Assembly (NCBI GenBank): GCA_037952775.1
Contig: JBANAY010000003.1
Coordinates: 31,744,001-31,808,000 of the forward strand
DNA length: 64,000 nucleotides
Source of the DNA: Clonostachys chloroleuca
Taxonomy: Eukaryota; Ascomycota; Sordariomycetes; Hypocreales; Bionectriaceae
Reading direction: 5' to 3'
Shown here: piece after piece, positions 1 through 11,270 of the stretch
Layout: every line of letters starts with the position of its first letter
How positions within the stretch are numbered: the first letter of the stretch is position 1
Program-made: the position numbers and the translations under genes
Notes under the pieces: generated by a model
Database searches by the model: none
What the model was told of the DNA's origin: nothing
Seen by the model: the letters and a program-made list of their open reading frames with translations, nothing else

Positions 1-911
1 GCCAAGAAGACGCCATTGTCGCATAACATGACCAACCTTGTCGGTATCCCCATTTCCCATGTACAATGACTGAATTGCTAACCTGCCAACAGGTCGTCCA
101 GAATTTCGCCGCCAACGTCGGCCTCGCAGTCGGCGCAAGCCCCATCATGGCAAACTACGCCGAGGAGGCCGCCGACCTGGCCAAGCTGGGAGGCTCCCTC
201 GTCATCAACATGGGCACCGTCACCCCGGACGGCCTCAAGAACTACGTCCAGGCGCTCGAGGCCTACAACGCCGCAGGCGGGCCAGTCCTCCTCGACCCCG
301 TCGGGTACGTTCCTACATTCATTCCAAACCTCTATAATGGTCCCCATGCTAACACGATCCCCAACAGCGCCGGAGCCACCGCCGTCCGCCGCTCAGCAGT
401 CAAGACCCTCCTCGCCGCCGGCTCCTTCGCCGTCATCAAGGGCAACGAGGGCGAGATCCAGACCCTCCACGGCGCCTCCGTCACCCAGCGCGGCGTCGAC
501 TCCGACTCCACCCTCTCCCTCGCCCAGCGCGCCTCCGTCGTGCAGTCCGTCGCCCGCGCCCACAGCGCCGTCGTCCTCATGACGGGCGTCACCGACATCC
601 TCAGCGACGGCCGCCGCACCTTCCGCGTCGACAACGGCCACGAGCTGCTCGCCCAGGTCACGGGGACGGGGTGCACCCTCGGCACCACCATCAGCGCCAT
701 GATCGCCGCCTACCCGCAGGATACCCTCTTGGCCGCCGTGGCGGGCACGGCCATGTTCGGGGTCGCGGCTGAGCTGGCCGCGGGCAGGGCTGAGGTGCGA
801 GGTCCGGGGACCTTTGTCCCGGCTTTCATCGACGAGCTGTACAGTGTTAGGAAGGCGACGGCGGAGAACGACTCTCGCTGGTTGTCGCTCGTCAAGATTT
901 CTCGTATCTGA
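1..911 (+). CDS. thi6: THI6-type thiamine biosynthesis enzyme, hydroxyethylthiazole kinase domain (5' partial)
   Basis: C-terminal kinase domain of the fungal bifunctional enzyme that phosphorylates hydroxyethylthiazole and condenses it with HMP-pyrophosphate to thiamine monophosphate. The window begins inside the gene, so the N-terminal thiamine-phosphate synthase half is off the left edge. Visible exons are 1-39, 93-304 and 368-911 (264 residues), with introns 40-92 (donor GTCGGT, branch GCTAAC) and 305-367 (donor GTACGT). The first exon reads KKTPLSHNMTNL and joins VVQNFAANV; the second join restores LLDPVGAGATAVRR, a hallmark of the kinase. VTGTGCTLG holds the conserved catalytic-loop cysteine. 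An ATG at position 66 lies inside the first intron and is not a start. Identity is firm from several family motifs; only the unusual first donor is less certain. The gene converges on HEM1 downstream. Confidence 0.93.
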
Positions 912-1449
912 CCTTCCTGTTCATGTCTGTTCTTGGGAGATGTTGGACGGTAGTGTGGTGTCTCGTTGCAGTCAACATACCAAGATATATGCAGTTACCC
1001 TAAAGCTCCATACGAACACATTCGAGTGCTCTTAAAAAGGCCGTTGTTGCTGATATTTTAGCCCCTAAAAATACCGTAAACATAAACTCAATTGATAGAT
1101 AGACACGTTCACATTCATTCACGGTACGATGGTAGTGGCAGAGGGAACTGTCGATGAGGTGGAAAAGGGTAAGCAAATATTGCATTCATCATGGGCCCAT
1201 TTGAGCTTGTTCAAAATGAGTCGGCCAGCGGATAAGCAAGATATCTATCCAAAATGAAAACAAAAGATGAGGTCCCGTCTCTCAAGATCTGGTGCTCATA
1301 CGAAAGTAACTAGAGTTAGATGCGTGCATGCGCTCGCTCAATGCTCACATGTCTAGATTGCAACGGCTGAGTCGTCAATGTTACATGACGACCGGTTTCG
1401 CTGAATTCGAACGACAAGTCCCCCAAGGGGGAAGCAGATCTGTCGCCAC
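912..1449. other. Convergent intergenic region (thi6 / hem1 3' ends)
   Basis: Tail-to-tail spacer of 538 bp expected to hold both 3' UTRs and polyadenylation sites. I see no additional coding sequence, RNA gene or repeat in it. Confidence 0.6.
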
Positions 1450-3360
1450 TTAGGCTGCGGCAACACGGCCAACAGCCCCGCGCAGCTCATCCCGCTCCAA
1501 AAGGGCCTCGGTAACACTTTGGATGCCACCAGTGGCCATGATCTCCTTGGTGGCCTGTTCGACCCCAAGCTGCTTGTCGTTCCACAGAGGTGACTCCTCC
1601 TGGACCTTTGACTCGCCTACCCCGATGAAGCCACCTTCGGCAGCCCAATCAGAGGTGCGCTTGATTCCAAGTCGGGTCCAGATCTCATCCAGTGCCTCGG
1701 CTAGTTCATCGCGATACAGTTTGACATGGCCTGGTGTGGGGGTGATTCTGAGTCGCTCCTGGCCGACAGGGACGGTGGGGTAATTGATTGACTGCACATA
1801 GATGCCATAGTCCTGTAGAAGCATGTCCGAGGCCGATTTGGCTAGTTCAGCATTGCCCACAAGGAGCGGTACGATGTGAGATGGGTTCGGGATGACCGGG
1901 ATGTCTCGGCTGTTGAGCTCCTCCTTGACGGCACGGGTGTGCAACTGCTGCAGTTTGCGGTCACCGTCGTATGCCATCTGGTACTCAATCGAGGCCTTTG
2001 CACCAGCCATTGTGGCCGGAGGGAGCGAGGTCGTGAAGATGAAGCCAGGAGCCAGCGAGCGGATCATGTCGACCAGCTTGGCACTGCCGGCAATGTAGCC
2101 ACCAACACAACCATACGCCTTGCCCAGTGTGCCCGTGATAATGTCAACTCGATCCATGATGGTGCCGCGGGGCATTCCCTCGTGATGCGCCTCCCAATCC
2201 AGATGCTCCGCCACACCAGCCCCGTGTGGTCCGTACATACCTACTGCATGCACCTCGTCAAGGAAAGTAATGGCGCCGTACTTGTCAGCAAGATCGCAGA
2301 TGGCTTCGATTGGCCCAATGGAGCCACACATGCTGTAAACGGACTCGAAGGCGATAATTTTAGGCACATGCAGCGGCAGGGATGCGAGCTTCGCCTCCAG
2401 ATCGGCTACATCATTGTGCTTGAAAACAATCTTTTTGGTCCCGGAATGTCGGATACCCTGGATCATGGATGCATGGTTCAGGCTGTCAGAGAGGATGACA
2501 CAATCGGGCATTTTGCTCCCGAGAGTTGCGAGTGTCGCATCATTGGCCACGTAGCACGAACTGAAGACGAGAGCTGCCTCCTTGGCATGGAGTTTGGCCA
2601 GTGTTCCCTCCAGCTCAACGGCGTGCTTGTTGTGTCCAGAAATGTTCCTGGTGCCACCAGCCCCAGCGCCGTACTCCTCCAGGGTATGGTGCATGGTCTC
2701 GAGGACTCGTGGGTTTCGACCCATACCGAGATAGTCGTTTGCGCACCAGACAGTTACTCGTTCATCCTTGTTCGACATGTGGGCGCGGGGAAACTCCTTG
2801 GCGAGACGATTGATGTTATTGAAGTAGCGGTACGACTTGTCCTTGTGCTTCTTGTCCAGCTCATGATCGTAAAAGGCATTGTAGTCAAAGGTGGAGGCCG
2901 AGGTGCAGGCATCAGCAGAGGCAAGAGGAGACGCCTTGCGGGCCTGAGCGAACATGCTCGGGGGAGGGATTGGGGCTACCAATTGGGAGTCAGCATGACC
3001 AAACAACAGAATTCGAAAGGCAGAAGAGGCCTCACCTTTGTCACGTCCCTGGAGGACGGGCGAATCGACGGCCCTGGCCTCCTGGTTGCGGCTGGTGTGG
3101 ATTTTGGCCCTGCCAGCCTTGGACTGGCCAGAGAAGGACCGGAAAGCAGCAGCAGAACCGCCGTACTTGGCGGTTTGAACAGCCATAGCGTTGCCCATGA
3201 CGGGGCATCGGTGGGCGAGCAGCTGTAGGTTGGACATAGTGCTGCCGCATGGCGAGGACGCCTTGGGGCGTGCCGAGGTGGAAAGGGCACGAAGGGTCGA
3301 AGGCGAGGCCGATTTCAAGAACGGGCACATGGCCTTGGACTGGCGAAGAACAGCGTCCAT
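1450..3360 (-). CDS. hem1: 5-aminolevulinate synthase, mitochondrial (HEM1)
   Basis: First enzyme of heme synthesis; condenses glycine with succinyl-CoA in the mitochondrial matrix, using PLP. The start at 3360 opens a basic, serine-rich presequence. Two heme-regulatory Cys-Pro motifs lie in it (MCPF near residue 11, RCPV near residue 51), typical of this family. The catalytic core starts at [20 protein letters not shown]; the PLP lysine sits in TGTLGKAYG near residue 393, and [13 protein letters not shown] is also clear. A 60-bp intron (2976-3035; GTGAGG donor, GGTAG acceptor, CTGAC branch) is a multiple of three without a stop, so it reads through in frame. Removal gives 616 residues and joins GRDK to APIPPPSMF. 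Heme-dependent control of import or stability through the CP motifs is known for the family and inferred here. Confidence 0.97.
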   Translation of the reverse strand: MDAVLRQSKAMCPFLKSASPSTLRALSTSARPKASSPCGSTMSNLQLLAHRCPVMGNAMAVQTAKYGGSAAAFRSFSGQSKAGRAKIHTSRNQEARAVDSPVLQGRDKGEASSAFRILLFGHADSQLVAPIPPPSMFAQARKASPLASADACTSASTFDYNAFYDHELDKKHKDKSYRYFNNINRLAKEFPRAHMSNKDERVTVWCANDYLGMGRNPRVLETMHHTLEEYGAGAGGTRNISGHNKHAVELEGTLAKLHAKEAALVFSSCYVANDATLATLGSKMPDCVILSDSLNHASMIQGIRHSGTKKIVFKHNDVADLEAKLASLPLHVPKIIAFESVYSMCGSIGPIEAICDLADKYGAITFLDEVHAVGMYGPHGAGVAEHLDWEAHHEGMPRGTIMDRVDIITGTLGKAYGCVGGYIAGSAKLVDMIRSLAPGFIFTTSLPPATMAGAKASIEYQMAYDGDRKLQQLHTRAVKEELNSRDIPVIPNPSHIVPLLVGNAELAKSASDMLLQDYGIYVQSINYPTVPVGQERLRITPTPGHVKLYRDELAEALDEIWTRLGIKRTSDWAAEGGFIGVGESKVQEESPLWNDKQLGVEQATKEIMATGGIQSVTEALLERDELRGAVGRVAAA

Positions 3361-4570
3361 GGCGGTGGAGGGTCAATGGGTCTGGGGGGGTTGCAGAGGT
3401 GTGTCTGGTGAGGGTTTTGGCAACGGGAAATTTTTCTCGTCGGTCCTCTGGCCTCTTCTTAAAAAGCGGCGGGTGGGAAGCGCAGGTGGGAAGCGCAGGT
3501 GGCGGCCAGCGGCGTTCATGGTACTTGCCTGTCGGGGTGCTTCGGCTTGTCTCGCAGACCCATTTGACTCAGCTCCCTCCGTTTTCTCGGAGCCCCACAG
3601 CCCGCTAAGCCGTCCACTGAGTCGAGGCACACCACAGCAGCCTCCAGGGGCACCAGCGCTCACGGAAAAGTAATTGCCTGCGCCCTGATTGGCCCAGCTA
3701 GCCACGCCCGCTCCTCGGCCTGTCCATACATATGCATGTATCTGCCTCCATATTTTGATGCATCTATAAGCCCCTCTTCTTCGGCTTTGGCTCTTCTTTC
3801 CCCATTGGGCTTTTAAGGACAAGTGCCAAACGTCCATTTTGTCCCACATTTCAAATCATAGACCACTAGCTTCCCATACACGAATTACTTGAATATTTGT
3901 TGACGACTCGCACGAGCCAACCACTCCGCAGACATACACACTCACGGCACTTCATCTCCAGACAGTCTTCCCTCATGCCGATGGGCTTGTATCGTTAGTC
4001 GTGAACCTGGATAAGTACCTAGGTAGTACTAGTCGTCTTGTCACCTTAGTTTGCCATCAATTCTGCAAAAATCATCATTGTATTAGCTGCCGCCGTAGCC
4101 GCCGAGGAGACCAGCCCTATGATTAACAAGAGCCCAGTATTAGATCAAACGCCACTGAATTTCTCATTTGCTCTCTCCTGTGGTGTCCTAAACAGATTCA
4201 TGGGTATCCTTAACACATATGTAAACATGGGCATAAATCCCGAATTCAACCAAACTCCCCTGGCCTCCCTTTTTAGGGTTCCGTCCATGTGCTATTTCCC
4301 TTTAAATCGTACCAGTATATGCCCTGGTCATTACCGCCTCATTCGCCGAGATCTGCTCCCCAATTTAGCCCTGCTGCGATGATGGCTCCGTGTTGCCAGG
4401 TGGCGAGTCATTAGCTAAAGATGGCGTACGGACTGATTTTCTTCTCTTGTCAGCTGCTTCTCTCATGATTTTGATGTCCTTCCCCGCCACTCCCTCCAAC
4501 TTCTTCTGTGGAGTCCCTCGGGATATATTTCGAAGATTCTAAACAATGTCAACTGTTGTTCTCATCTTTG
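3361..4570. other. hem1 upstream region and 3' flank of the SNF2-family gene
   Basis: 1.2-kb spacer holding the HEM1 promoter and 5' UTR and, at its left-hand-gene-distal end, the 3' UTR of the SNF2-family gene that ends at 4571. A short tandem repeat sits at 3472-3502. Apart from that I see no convincing coding sequence or RNA gene; an 87-codon frame at 4119-4382 has no family features. Confidence 0.5.
3472..3502. repeat. 13-bp tandem repeat, 2.4 copies
   Basis: The unit GGTGGGAAGCGCA is repeated twice perfectly (3472-3484, 3485-3497) and followed by a partial third copy GGTGG. It lies about 110-140 bp upstream of the HEM1 start codon, so it could be 5' UTR or promoter sequence. Confidence 0.85.
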
Positions 4571-7500
4571 TTATTTGTCGGGCTTTAATACCTGCGGGTC
4601 TGGTGTCCTTGTACTTCTCTCCATTTGGGTTGCAAACTCAGCCTCAGAAAGTTTGCTCAGTGTATCTACTCGGCGCTCGAGCTCGTTCTTAACGGCCAAA
4701 GCAAGGAATTTACAGCTTAGCTGTCCAGAAAGGGTTGCCAAAACAAATCGATCACTCGCAAGCAGTCTCTTAAGTTGCCTCCAATGCTGATCATCGGGAA
4801 GAAACCCATAACCTTCTTTGTCCCGAAACTCGTGAATAGAGCTGCATATTGATTCGGCTGACAGTAGAAGTCTCGATGTTGGCAGCATTCCTCTGGCTTG
4901 AAGACTGTTGGTCGCTTCGACTAGCGCCGCTTGAAATGTTTCCTTGGCTAACGTCTTTGGGGGTTGAGCAAAGAGATTCTCTTGCGGGCCCGACGAGGCC
5001 TTGGAAACGTGAGTTTGAGCCTTCTGGCTAGCTGGGATTTCCGAGCGTGAGGGGACTTGCGACCTGCCAATGGAGGTATTAGCTCCCAAAATTGGCTTTG
5101 GTACAGGGGCTGGGCCGTGAATTGGCATCCCATTTGTCGATTGCTGAGGAGCGTTCTTTGAAACGTTAGGAAATTGAACTTGCGCAAGAGGGAGATCAAG
5201 AAGAGGCGCAAATTCATACCTGATTGGGAACTATGGGGACAGCCGGTGATCCTGTACTCTGTCCTGTTTGATTCTGGTTTACTAGGGGCTCCCGGGGCTG
5301 CCGGCTCAACTGATTGTCGCCTTTGGCGTCTCCATGATGTTGTGTCTCACTAAGTTGAGGAGCTACACTTTGCGGCTGGCTATTACTGAAATGCTGAGTT
5401 TTGCCTGGTGGCTGTGAGCTGCTGAAGCGACCATGGTCTCCTTGAAATTGCGTGCTTGTCTGTCCGCTCCAAGGTTGTGAGCTATAAGGCTGTTGTGTTA
5501 GATATGCACTGCTGACACGGGCGGCTTGCTGTTCGCTCCTGAGCTTTTCGTATTCTGCTGGATTTGTTTGTCGGAGGCGATTCATGGAAACCATGGTGTC
5601 AGCTTCCTTACGTTCCTCCTCGGTTAACACCACAACGGTATCTTCCTCCTCGAAAGTATCGGCTGACACAATTTTGCACACCGGTCCATCGGGAATAGAG
5701 GGAACTTGGTGGCTTATTAGGCAGTCCAAGATGGTGTCCTGACCTTGGAACTCCTCTAGAGACTTCCGTTCAACGGGTTTAATGGTGTGAATCAAACCCG
5801 CCCGCCTGGCTGACCAGTTGATGGGATTTTTCTTGTCCACGACCCGCTGTGCCAACTGCTGTTTGAAAATAGCTTTGTTGTGCAGATTATCCTCAAACGT
5901 CCCGGCCACAATGAAATGGTATACAAATACCTTCTTCTTCTGGCCCAGACGGTAGGCACGGCCAACCGCTTGTTGGCTGTCAACAGGGTTCCACTTTGCA
6001 TCGAACAGGACCACTCGGTTGGCTCCTTGGATATTCAAGCCAACCCCGCCCGCTTTTGTGGAAATCAAGTACAACTCCTTATCACCCTCATTGAAGGCTT
6101 TGGTATCACCTTGTCGGATTTTGGGATTGGTTTTTCCATCCAATCTGCTAAAGCGACGCTTAGTCAGCTGGAAAAGGTTTTGGAGGTAATTCAACGTGGG
6201 GATGGATTGGCTGAAAACCAGCACCTTGTCGCCGGCGGCACGGGCTTGGTCGAGTATGATGTTCAGAAGTTCGACTTTCATCGAGAGTTCAGGGTTAATG
6301 TTATCGCCGCTATTTGTTTCCTTCAATGCGAACGGCACGATGGCTTTGGGGAAAGACTTGTAGCTCTCGCTTTCATTCTTGGCATCGTAATCGCCATTCT
6401 TCACCTTAAGAACCTTCTCTCTGAAACAGCGAGGATGGTTGCATATGAGGCCCAAATCGTCAATAGTGCTGAATATTTGAGACGAGTCGCACGAACCATG
6501 TTGTTCTTCAAGATACTTGTTGTACAGTTTGCATTGGAGCGACGTCGGCGCAACAGATATGACATACTCTGTCTTTGGGGGTAGATCCTCAGCGAGACAG
6601 GATTTGACCGTGGCTCTGTTGATTTTGGGTGCTACAGTCTCCTTTAACACCTGTAGCATTTTCATGGCTCTTTTCTTTTGATATGCGTCGCTGTCTTTGT
6701 AAAGCCCCTCTTCAATGACCCTGCCGTAAATGTCCCGAAACTCGTCGATCGGTCCAAGGAAGTTGGGTGCAACCCAGTTGATCATGTAATAGTACTCTTC
6801 CACGTTGTTTGCAAGGGGCGACCCTGTCAAGGCAATACGACTGGTTGTGTTGAAATTGGAACATGCTTTGCTCAGCTTGGTCTCTTTATTTTTCATTTTG
6901 TGTGCTTCATCAGCGACGACGATGTTCGGCTTTGACCGTAGAATCGACTGTATTTCCGAGTTCGAGTCGTACATGTTCTTGAAAAGGTCGTAACCAATGA
7001 CGAGAACGCCTCCGTTTGCAGCCCAGTTTTTAACAATGCCCTGACGATCTCTTTCGGCAACCGTCGAATCAACTTGCATGAAAGGCTCTAAAAGCCCAGA
7101 TGGAGCCCATGTTAAGAGTTCGTCCATCCAGTTGTTTACGAGACCGGATGGGCAGAGGATCAAAGTCTGGACCGATCGGAGATCGACCGGAATCTGCGAT
7201 TGGATCATCTGGTCTGCGGAGGCGATTGCTTCCGCAATAGCTACTAAGAATGTGATGACTTGCATCGTTTTTCCTAAACCCATGGTGTGCGCAAGCAGAC
7301 AGCCCTGACGGACGGTAGGATCTTGGATGATCTGGTTCCAAAGAAACCGAACGCCGTCTATTTGATGATCCTTGATTCTCGAGCCTATGTCGTCGTTGAT
7401 GTAAATGAATGATTGATTCTCATCCTTGGTTTCGTTGATGATCAGCCTAGATTTATCGTGTGACATTATTCCAGACGTAGCTAGGTCACTTCGTAATTTT

Positions 7501-10007
7501 GCACGGCGTTCCTGCTGCACTTGTAGCATCTCGTTCTGACGTTCTCTCATTTCAGCAGCTGCTCTGTTCTGCACAATCTCTTTTGTGCTGGATTTCTTCT
7601 TCGGCGTCCCAGTCTTCTCGGCCTCGGCCTCGGCCTCTTTATCCATCTCGGGTCTTCGGTATATGTGAATTTCTTTGGGAAATAGATGCAAGACCGATCG
7701 AATGAACTTGCAAAATGGCTCAAACGTGGTGCGTGACTTAAGAAGAGTCCCTTTGTCCTTTTTATTAAGTTGTAAAACTCGGCTGCGGCTCAAAATTTTG
7801 CATTTGACGAAACTTAGGAAGACGCTGGAAAGATGGTAGTTGCGTAGGTCTGGAGGCGAATTCTCTAGTACTTCCCAAGTCTTAGTGTTCCTTGAGAATG
7901 GCACAATCGACGAATCCCAAATATGTTCGTCAGATTTGTCCCTGATGAGGTCTAGAACTTGAGTGCGTTGTTCATGGCCGAAAGTTAGAAGGATGTGAAG
8001 AGCAAGTCTCCATCGATCATCCTCGGCGCGCCAGTGATTCTTAGAATATCTTGCAATGGCTGCCATATCAATAACTTGGACCGAGGGAGGGTCTGGGAGC
8101 TCACAGCCAGGGTTGAGGCTGGCTTGAGGCGGTGTAGAGGGCCTTGCAGGACTGGTCAAGTCAATATAGGACACGCGCTTAGCTGTGCCTTCTATCTCAA
8201 GCTGCATGCGATCACCCACACGAGACTCTTCCGATTTTATTGGTGTCACCGGCTCCTCGGGGTTGGGTGCTTGGCCGTCTGTACCTGGTACGCCATCAAC
8301 TTCCTCGCCGCCTGACACGACGAAATCGCTCTCCTCATCAGTACTGGTTAAGAGTTCCTCCATTGGATCATGCCCTTTCAATCTCTGGCGTCGGGCTGGC
8401 CGAGGAAGCACATCGGGAGGAGGAGGTGCCTCGTTGGACTCTAGCACTCCAGCTAACCATAAGTTGTATAATTTGTCCTCCAAACTCTGCTCGAGACATT
8501 GAGCCTGGCCGACGATATCCTCCTTTTTGAACCAAACTTCCGTGACTATTTCCATCGACAGCTTTTTTATGCGTTTGTCATAGTATGCCGCCTGTTTCTG
8601 ATGCTTTTCAATACGTTCGCGGAGGCTGTTATGACGCTTTCTAGCATCTACCCAGAGTCTATAAGCTTTGCGCTGATATTTAATCAGTTTAGTCTCCCGC
8701 CATCTCTGAGCCATTCCCTCGATAGTATCATCGAGGATAGCTTGGACTTTATGGTTTAGAATTTGACGGTGGGTTTTCTTGGCTTCCTCATTGCTCTTCT
8801 CTTCATCTTCGATTTCTTTCAATGTTGCCTCATCCAAATCAGGAAGGTTTTCAAGATCAAAAATGTCTTCTTCATCTTCATCCGACGGTGAAGAATCTCT
8901 GGAAGCCAGAGTCCCTGTTCTCAGCCGTTCCTCCTTTCGTCCGTTTTTCCTCAAGAGCTGATTCATTGTGCGATTCACAGCCAGCCTGCGCCCGGGAGGC
9001 AGGCGATTTTTCCGGGTAACTGCAAATCCGCCTTTGGGTAGAATCACCAACTTTGTGCTCACAGGGACGAAAGAGGATCTAATCATGTAGGTTGAGAGGG
9101 CACCGTTCCCAAGATACGCACGACCTGAACTACTCTCCCATGGCTGAACATTCGAACGAACTTTATGTAACGGTTCTCGGGCAATGTTTGTGGGCGCTAG
9201 TTTCTTCTTCTTTCGCGGCGGCTCCAAGGCGTCCTGAGCGTCTGATGTCTGTGCGAGGGGGAGAGATGCAGCATCTTGTAACTGGGTGTTTTCATTCCCA
9301 ACACCCTTCCCAAACGGCTGGTGATGTTGCGCATGGGTAGCAGCATCTGCCTGCGTCGGAGCAACTTCCGTAGGAGCAATATTTTGATGTCCGACTTGAG
9401 TTGTTGTGAGAAGGGAACTCGCTACCTGCGCATTGGAATTCTCTGCGACGACATAAGCAGTCTGCAGTGAGGGACTACCTGAGAGAGTTGCATCCGCTAT
9501 TGGCAACTCTGGCAAGTCGATGTCGTTTGATCGCGGAGTTAGCTGGTTGTGAGTCGGTGTCGGTAGGGCGACTGTGCAACTTTCTGAGAGGAAAGGCACC
9601 GGATCTGAAGAAAATTCTGGCTTATGGTTGATAAGTGGTACTGATTGCAAGGTCTTGAAGCTGTACTTGGGTGTGAGCTCCGGGGAACTGGCGTGCCCGT
9701 CTCCAAGCGCTTTCTGTTTCTTGAAATCGTACGTCCATTTCCTGTACTTTTGGCTCTCGGCACGAAGACTAACTAGTTGTTGCTCAAGCCATACTTTTTG
9801 ACGGGCTCTCCGAACATCAAGGTATGGATAGAGCTCTTCTCGTGGGCATGTTTGCTCAAATGTTAGCAGCGTATGGCCGTCAAAGCCCTCTTCCCTGATT
9901 CTCTCGGTGATGGATTCAGGCTGTGTCTCCCAAGGGCTGCCAGGCTGCGTCAAATATTTGATAACCTGACCGACATCCCAATCAAATGGGTCGTTTTCGG
10001 TATCCAT
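4571..10007 (-). CDS. SNF2-family DNA-dependent ATPase, Rad54/ATRX-like
   Basis: Large nuclear chromatin or DNA translocase of 1,790 residues in two exons, 5220-10007 and 4571-5155. The intron 5156-5219 has donor GTATGA, branch TCCTAACG and acceptor AAAG, and joins VPNQ to NAPQQSTNGM in phase 0. Residues about 8-85 look like a SAM-type fold (FDWDVGQVIKYL). A charged linker follows, with an acidic tract (DSSPSDEDEEDIFDLENL) and a poly-EA stretch. The ATPase has Walker A HTMGLGKT near residue 907, DEAH near 1032 and ALTGSPLANN. The C-terminal helicase half has STKAGGVGLNIQGANRVV and QAVGRAYRLGQ near 1320-1360. The tail is Q/S/P-rich. Motif style resembles ATRX/ARIP4 more than ISWI or CHD. The exact orthologue is not assigned. 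Confidence 0.92.
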
Positions 10008-11270
10008 CAGTTTGGACGCACCAAGCCAGGCGACCTGGTTTAATTGGGGGCTGCGTTAGCACTTGTAGAATGAATAGCGGTTGGAGAAGAAGATGCAGAA
10101 GAGAGGAAAAAGATGCAGAAGAGAGAAGAGAGAGAAGAAGATGAGTTGGCAACGGTATTGGCATGTTGTACGACGCGGGTGTTGGCGCAAAATCCATTCA
10201 ACAGGCTTTTTGGTGACTTACGATATTTTTGGCATCCGTTCACCATAGACGTAAGTGCCCAGCCAGCGGAAGTGTGCAGAAGAAGCCGGCAGCAATGCGT
10301 CCCAACTACCAGTCGTATCGCAAGGCAAATAAAACCGGGGTGATGGTAAATCACCAAGGGTGGAACTCAACTAAGTCATCAAAGAGAGTGGGGTGGTGGA
10401 TAGGCGCGGGTGTAGATGACGGGAGGTGGTATTGGAGAAGTTGGAACTTTGCAAGAAGAAACAAGTGGCTGAGACCAGGTTCTGGCAATAACAAATTCAT
10501 CAGTTAGGCAGAGGTAGGCAACCGCACCGGCTGCATGTGAGGGGCAACGCGGCGCTGTTCGCTTGCACATTTTGGCAACAGGAAGCCACGCGCGTTCACG
10601 TGACCCGAAAGTTTTAGAAAGTTGCCCTGTAGGGAAGCGAAACCTGGGCGACCAAAGCTTTCAGGGCATAAATCTGCTGGCGTGTGCTTGAAACTTTTAT
10701 TACGCGAGTTCCTATCGCCTAGGGCGCCTGTTTTCCCCTTTGTTTGCACTCAGCTTCCAGGCCAGAGGCTGGGAGCAGCGTGCAGGCGAATGGCGGCCGT
10801 TTCTCTCCGTCCTACCTACCCACACCCTCTAGACTGGATTGTGGCACAAGCTTCTAATTTAGCTCACCCATGCCTCATCCATCCGAAGGCCCGATACGGA
10901 AGGGTGCAATTTTTCAAATCTATTTGAACGCTTTTTGGCCCGAAGAAAAGATCCGAGTGGAGAGAAGTAGCCCAAACGGACGGGACCACACAGATATTCC
11001 ATTAATAAGCCTCTCAGTATTAGCACACTACCGTTTCCATCTCCATCTGCATGCTTCAATCCCATTGCGTGACTTTCTGTTAGCTATTCGTATTTCTAAG
11101 CCATCGGTTCATTGGCCGGCCTTCATTACAGGAAAACCCCGGGACTTCAGACAACCCTCCAATTACCTCAGATAGGTAGAAAGACGTACTCAGCTTTCCC
11201 CGTGTGAGCAAGCCTTGGCCAAAACACATCATCGTATCTTGTACAGAGAGACAAGGCAAGGTTTAGCGAC
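10008..11270. promoter_or_regulatory. Divergent promoter region between SNF2-family gene and gsh2
   Basis: 1.26 kb between two divergent starts, so it should carry both promoters and 5' UTRs. A purine-rich stretch lies at about 10084-10146, including two copies of AAGATGCAGAAGAGAG at 10092-10107 and 10112-10127. No additional gene is supported; the small open frames here lack any family signature. Confidence 0.5.

Noticed and set aside
66..68. ATG at 66 as start of the thiazole kinase gene
   Set aside because: It is inside the first visible intron; the exon from 1-39 carries the conserved KTPLSHNMTN segment.
1876..3228. 450-codon plus-strand open frame
   Set aside because: Lies antisense to the well supported HEM1 coding sequence and has no family motif; a mirror of codon bias.
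5880..6584. 234-codon plus-strand frame inside the SNF2-family gene
   Set aside because: Antisense to the conserved helicase C-terminal domain.
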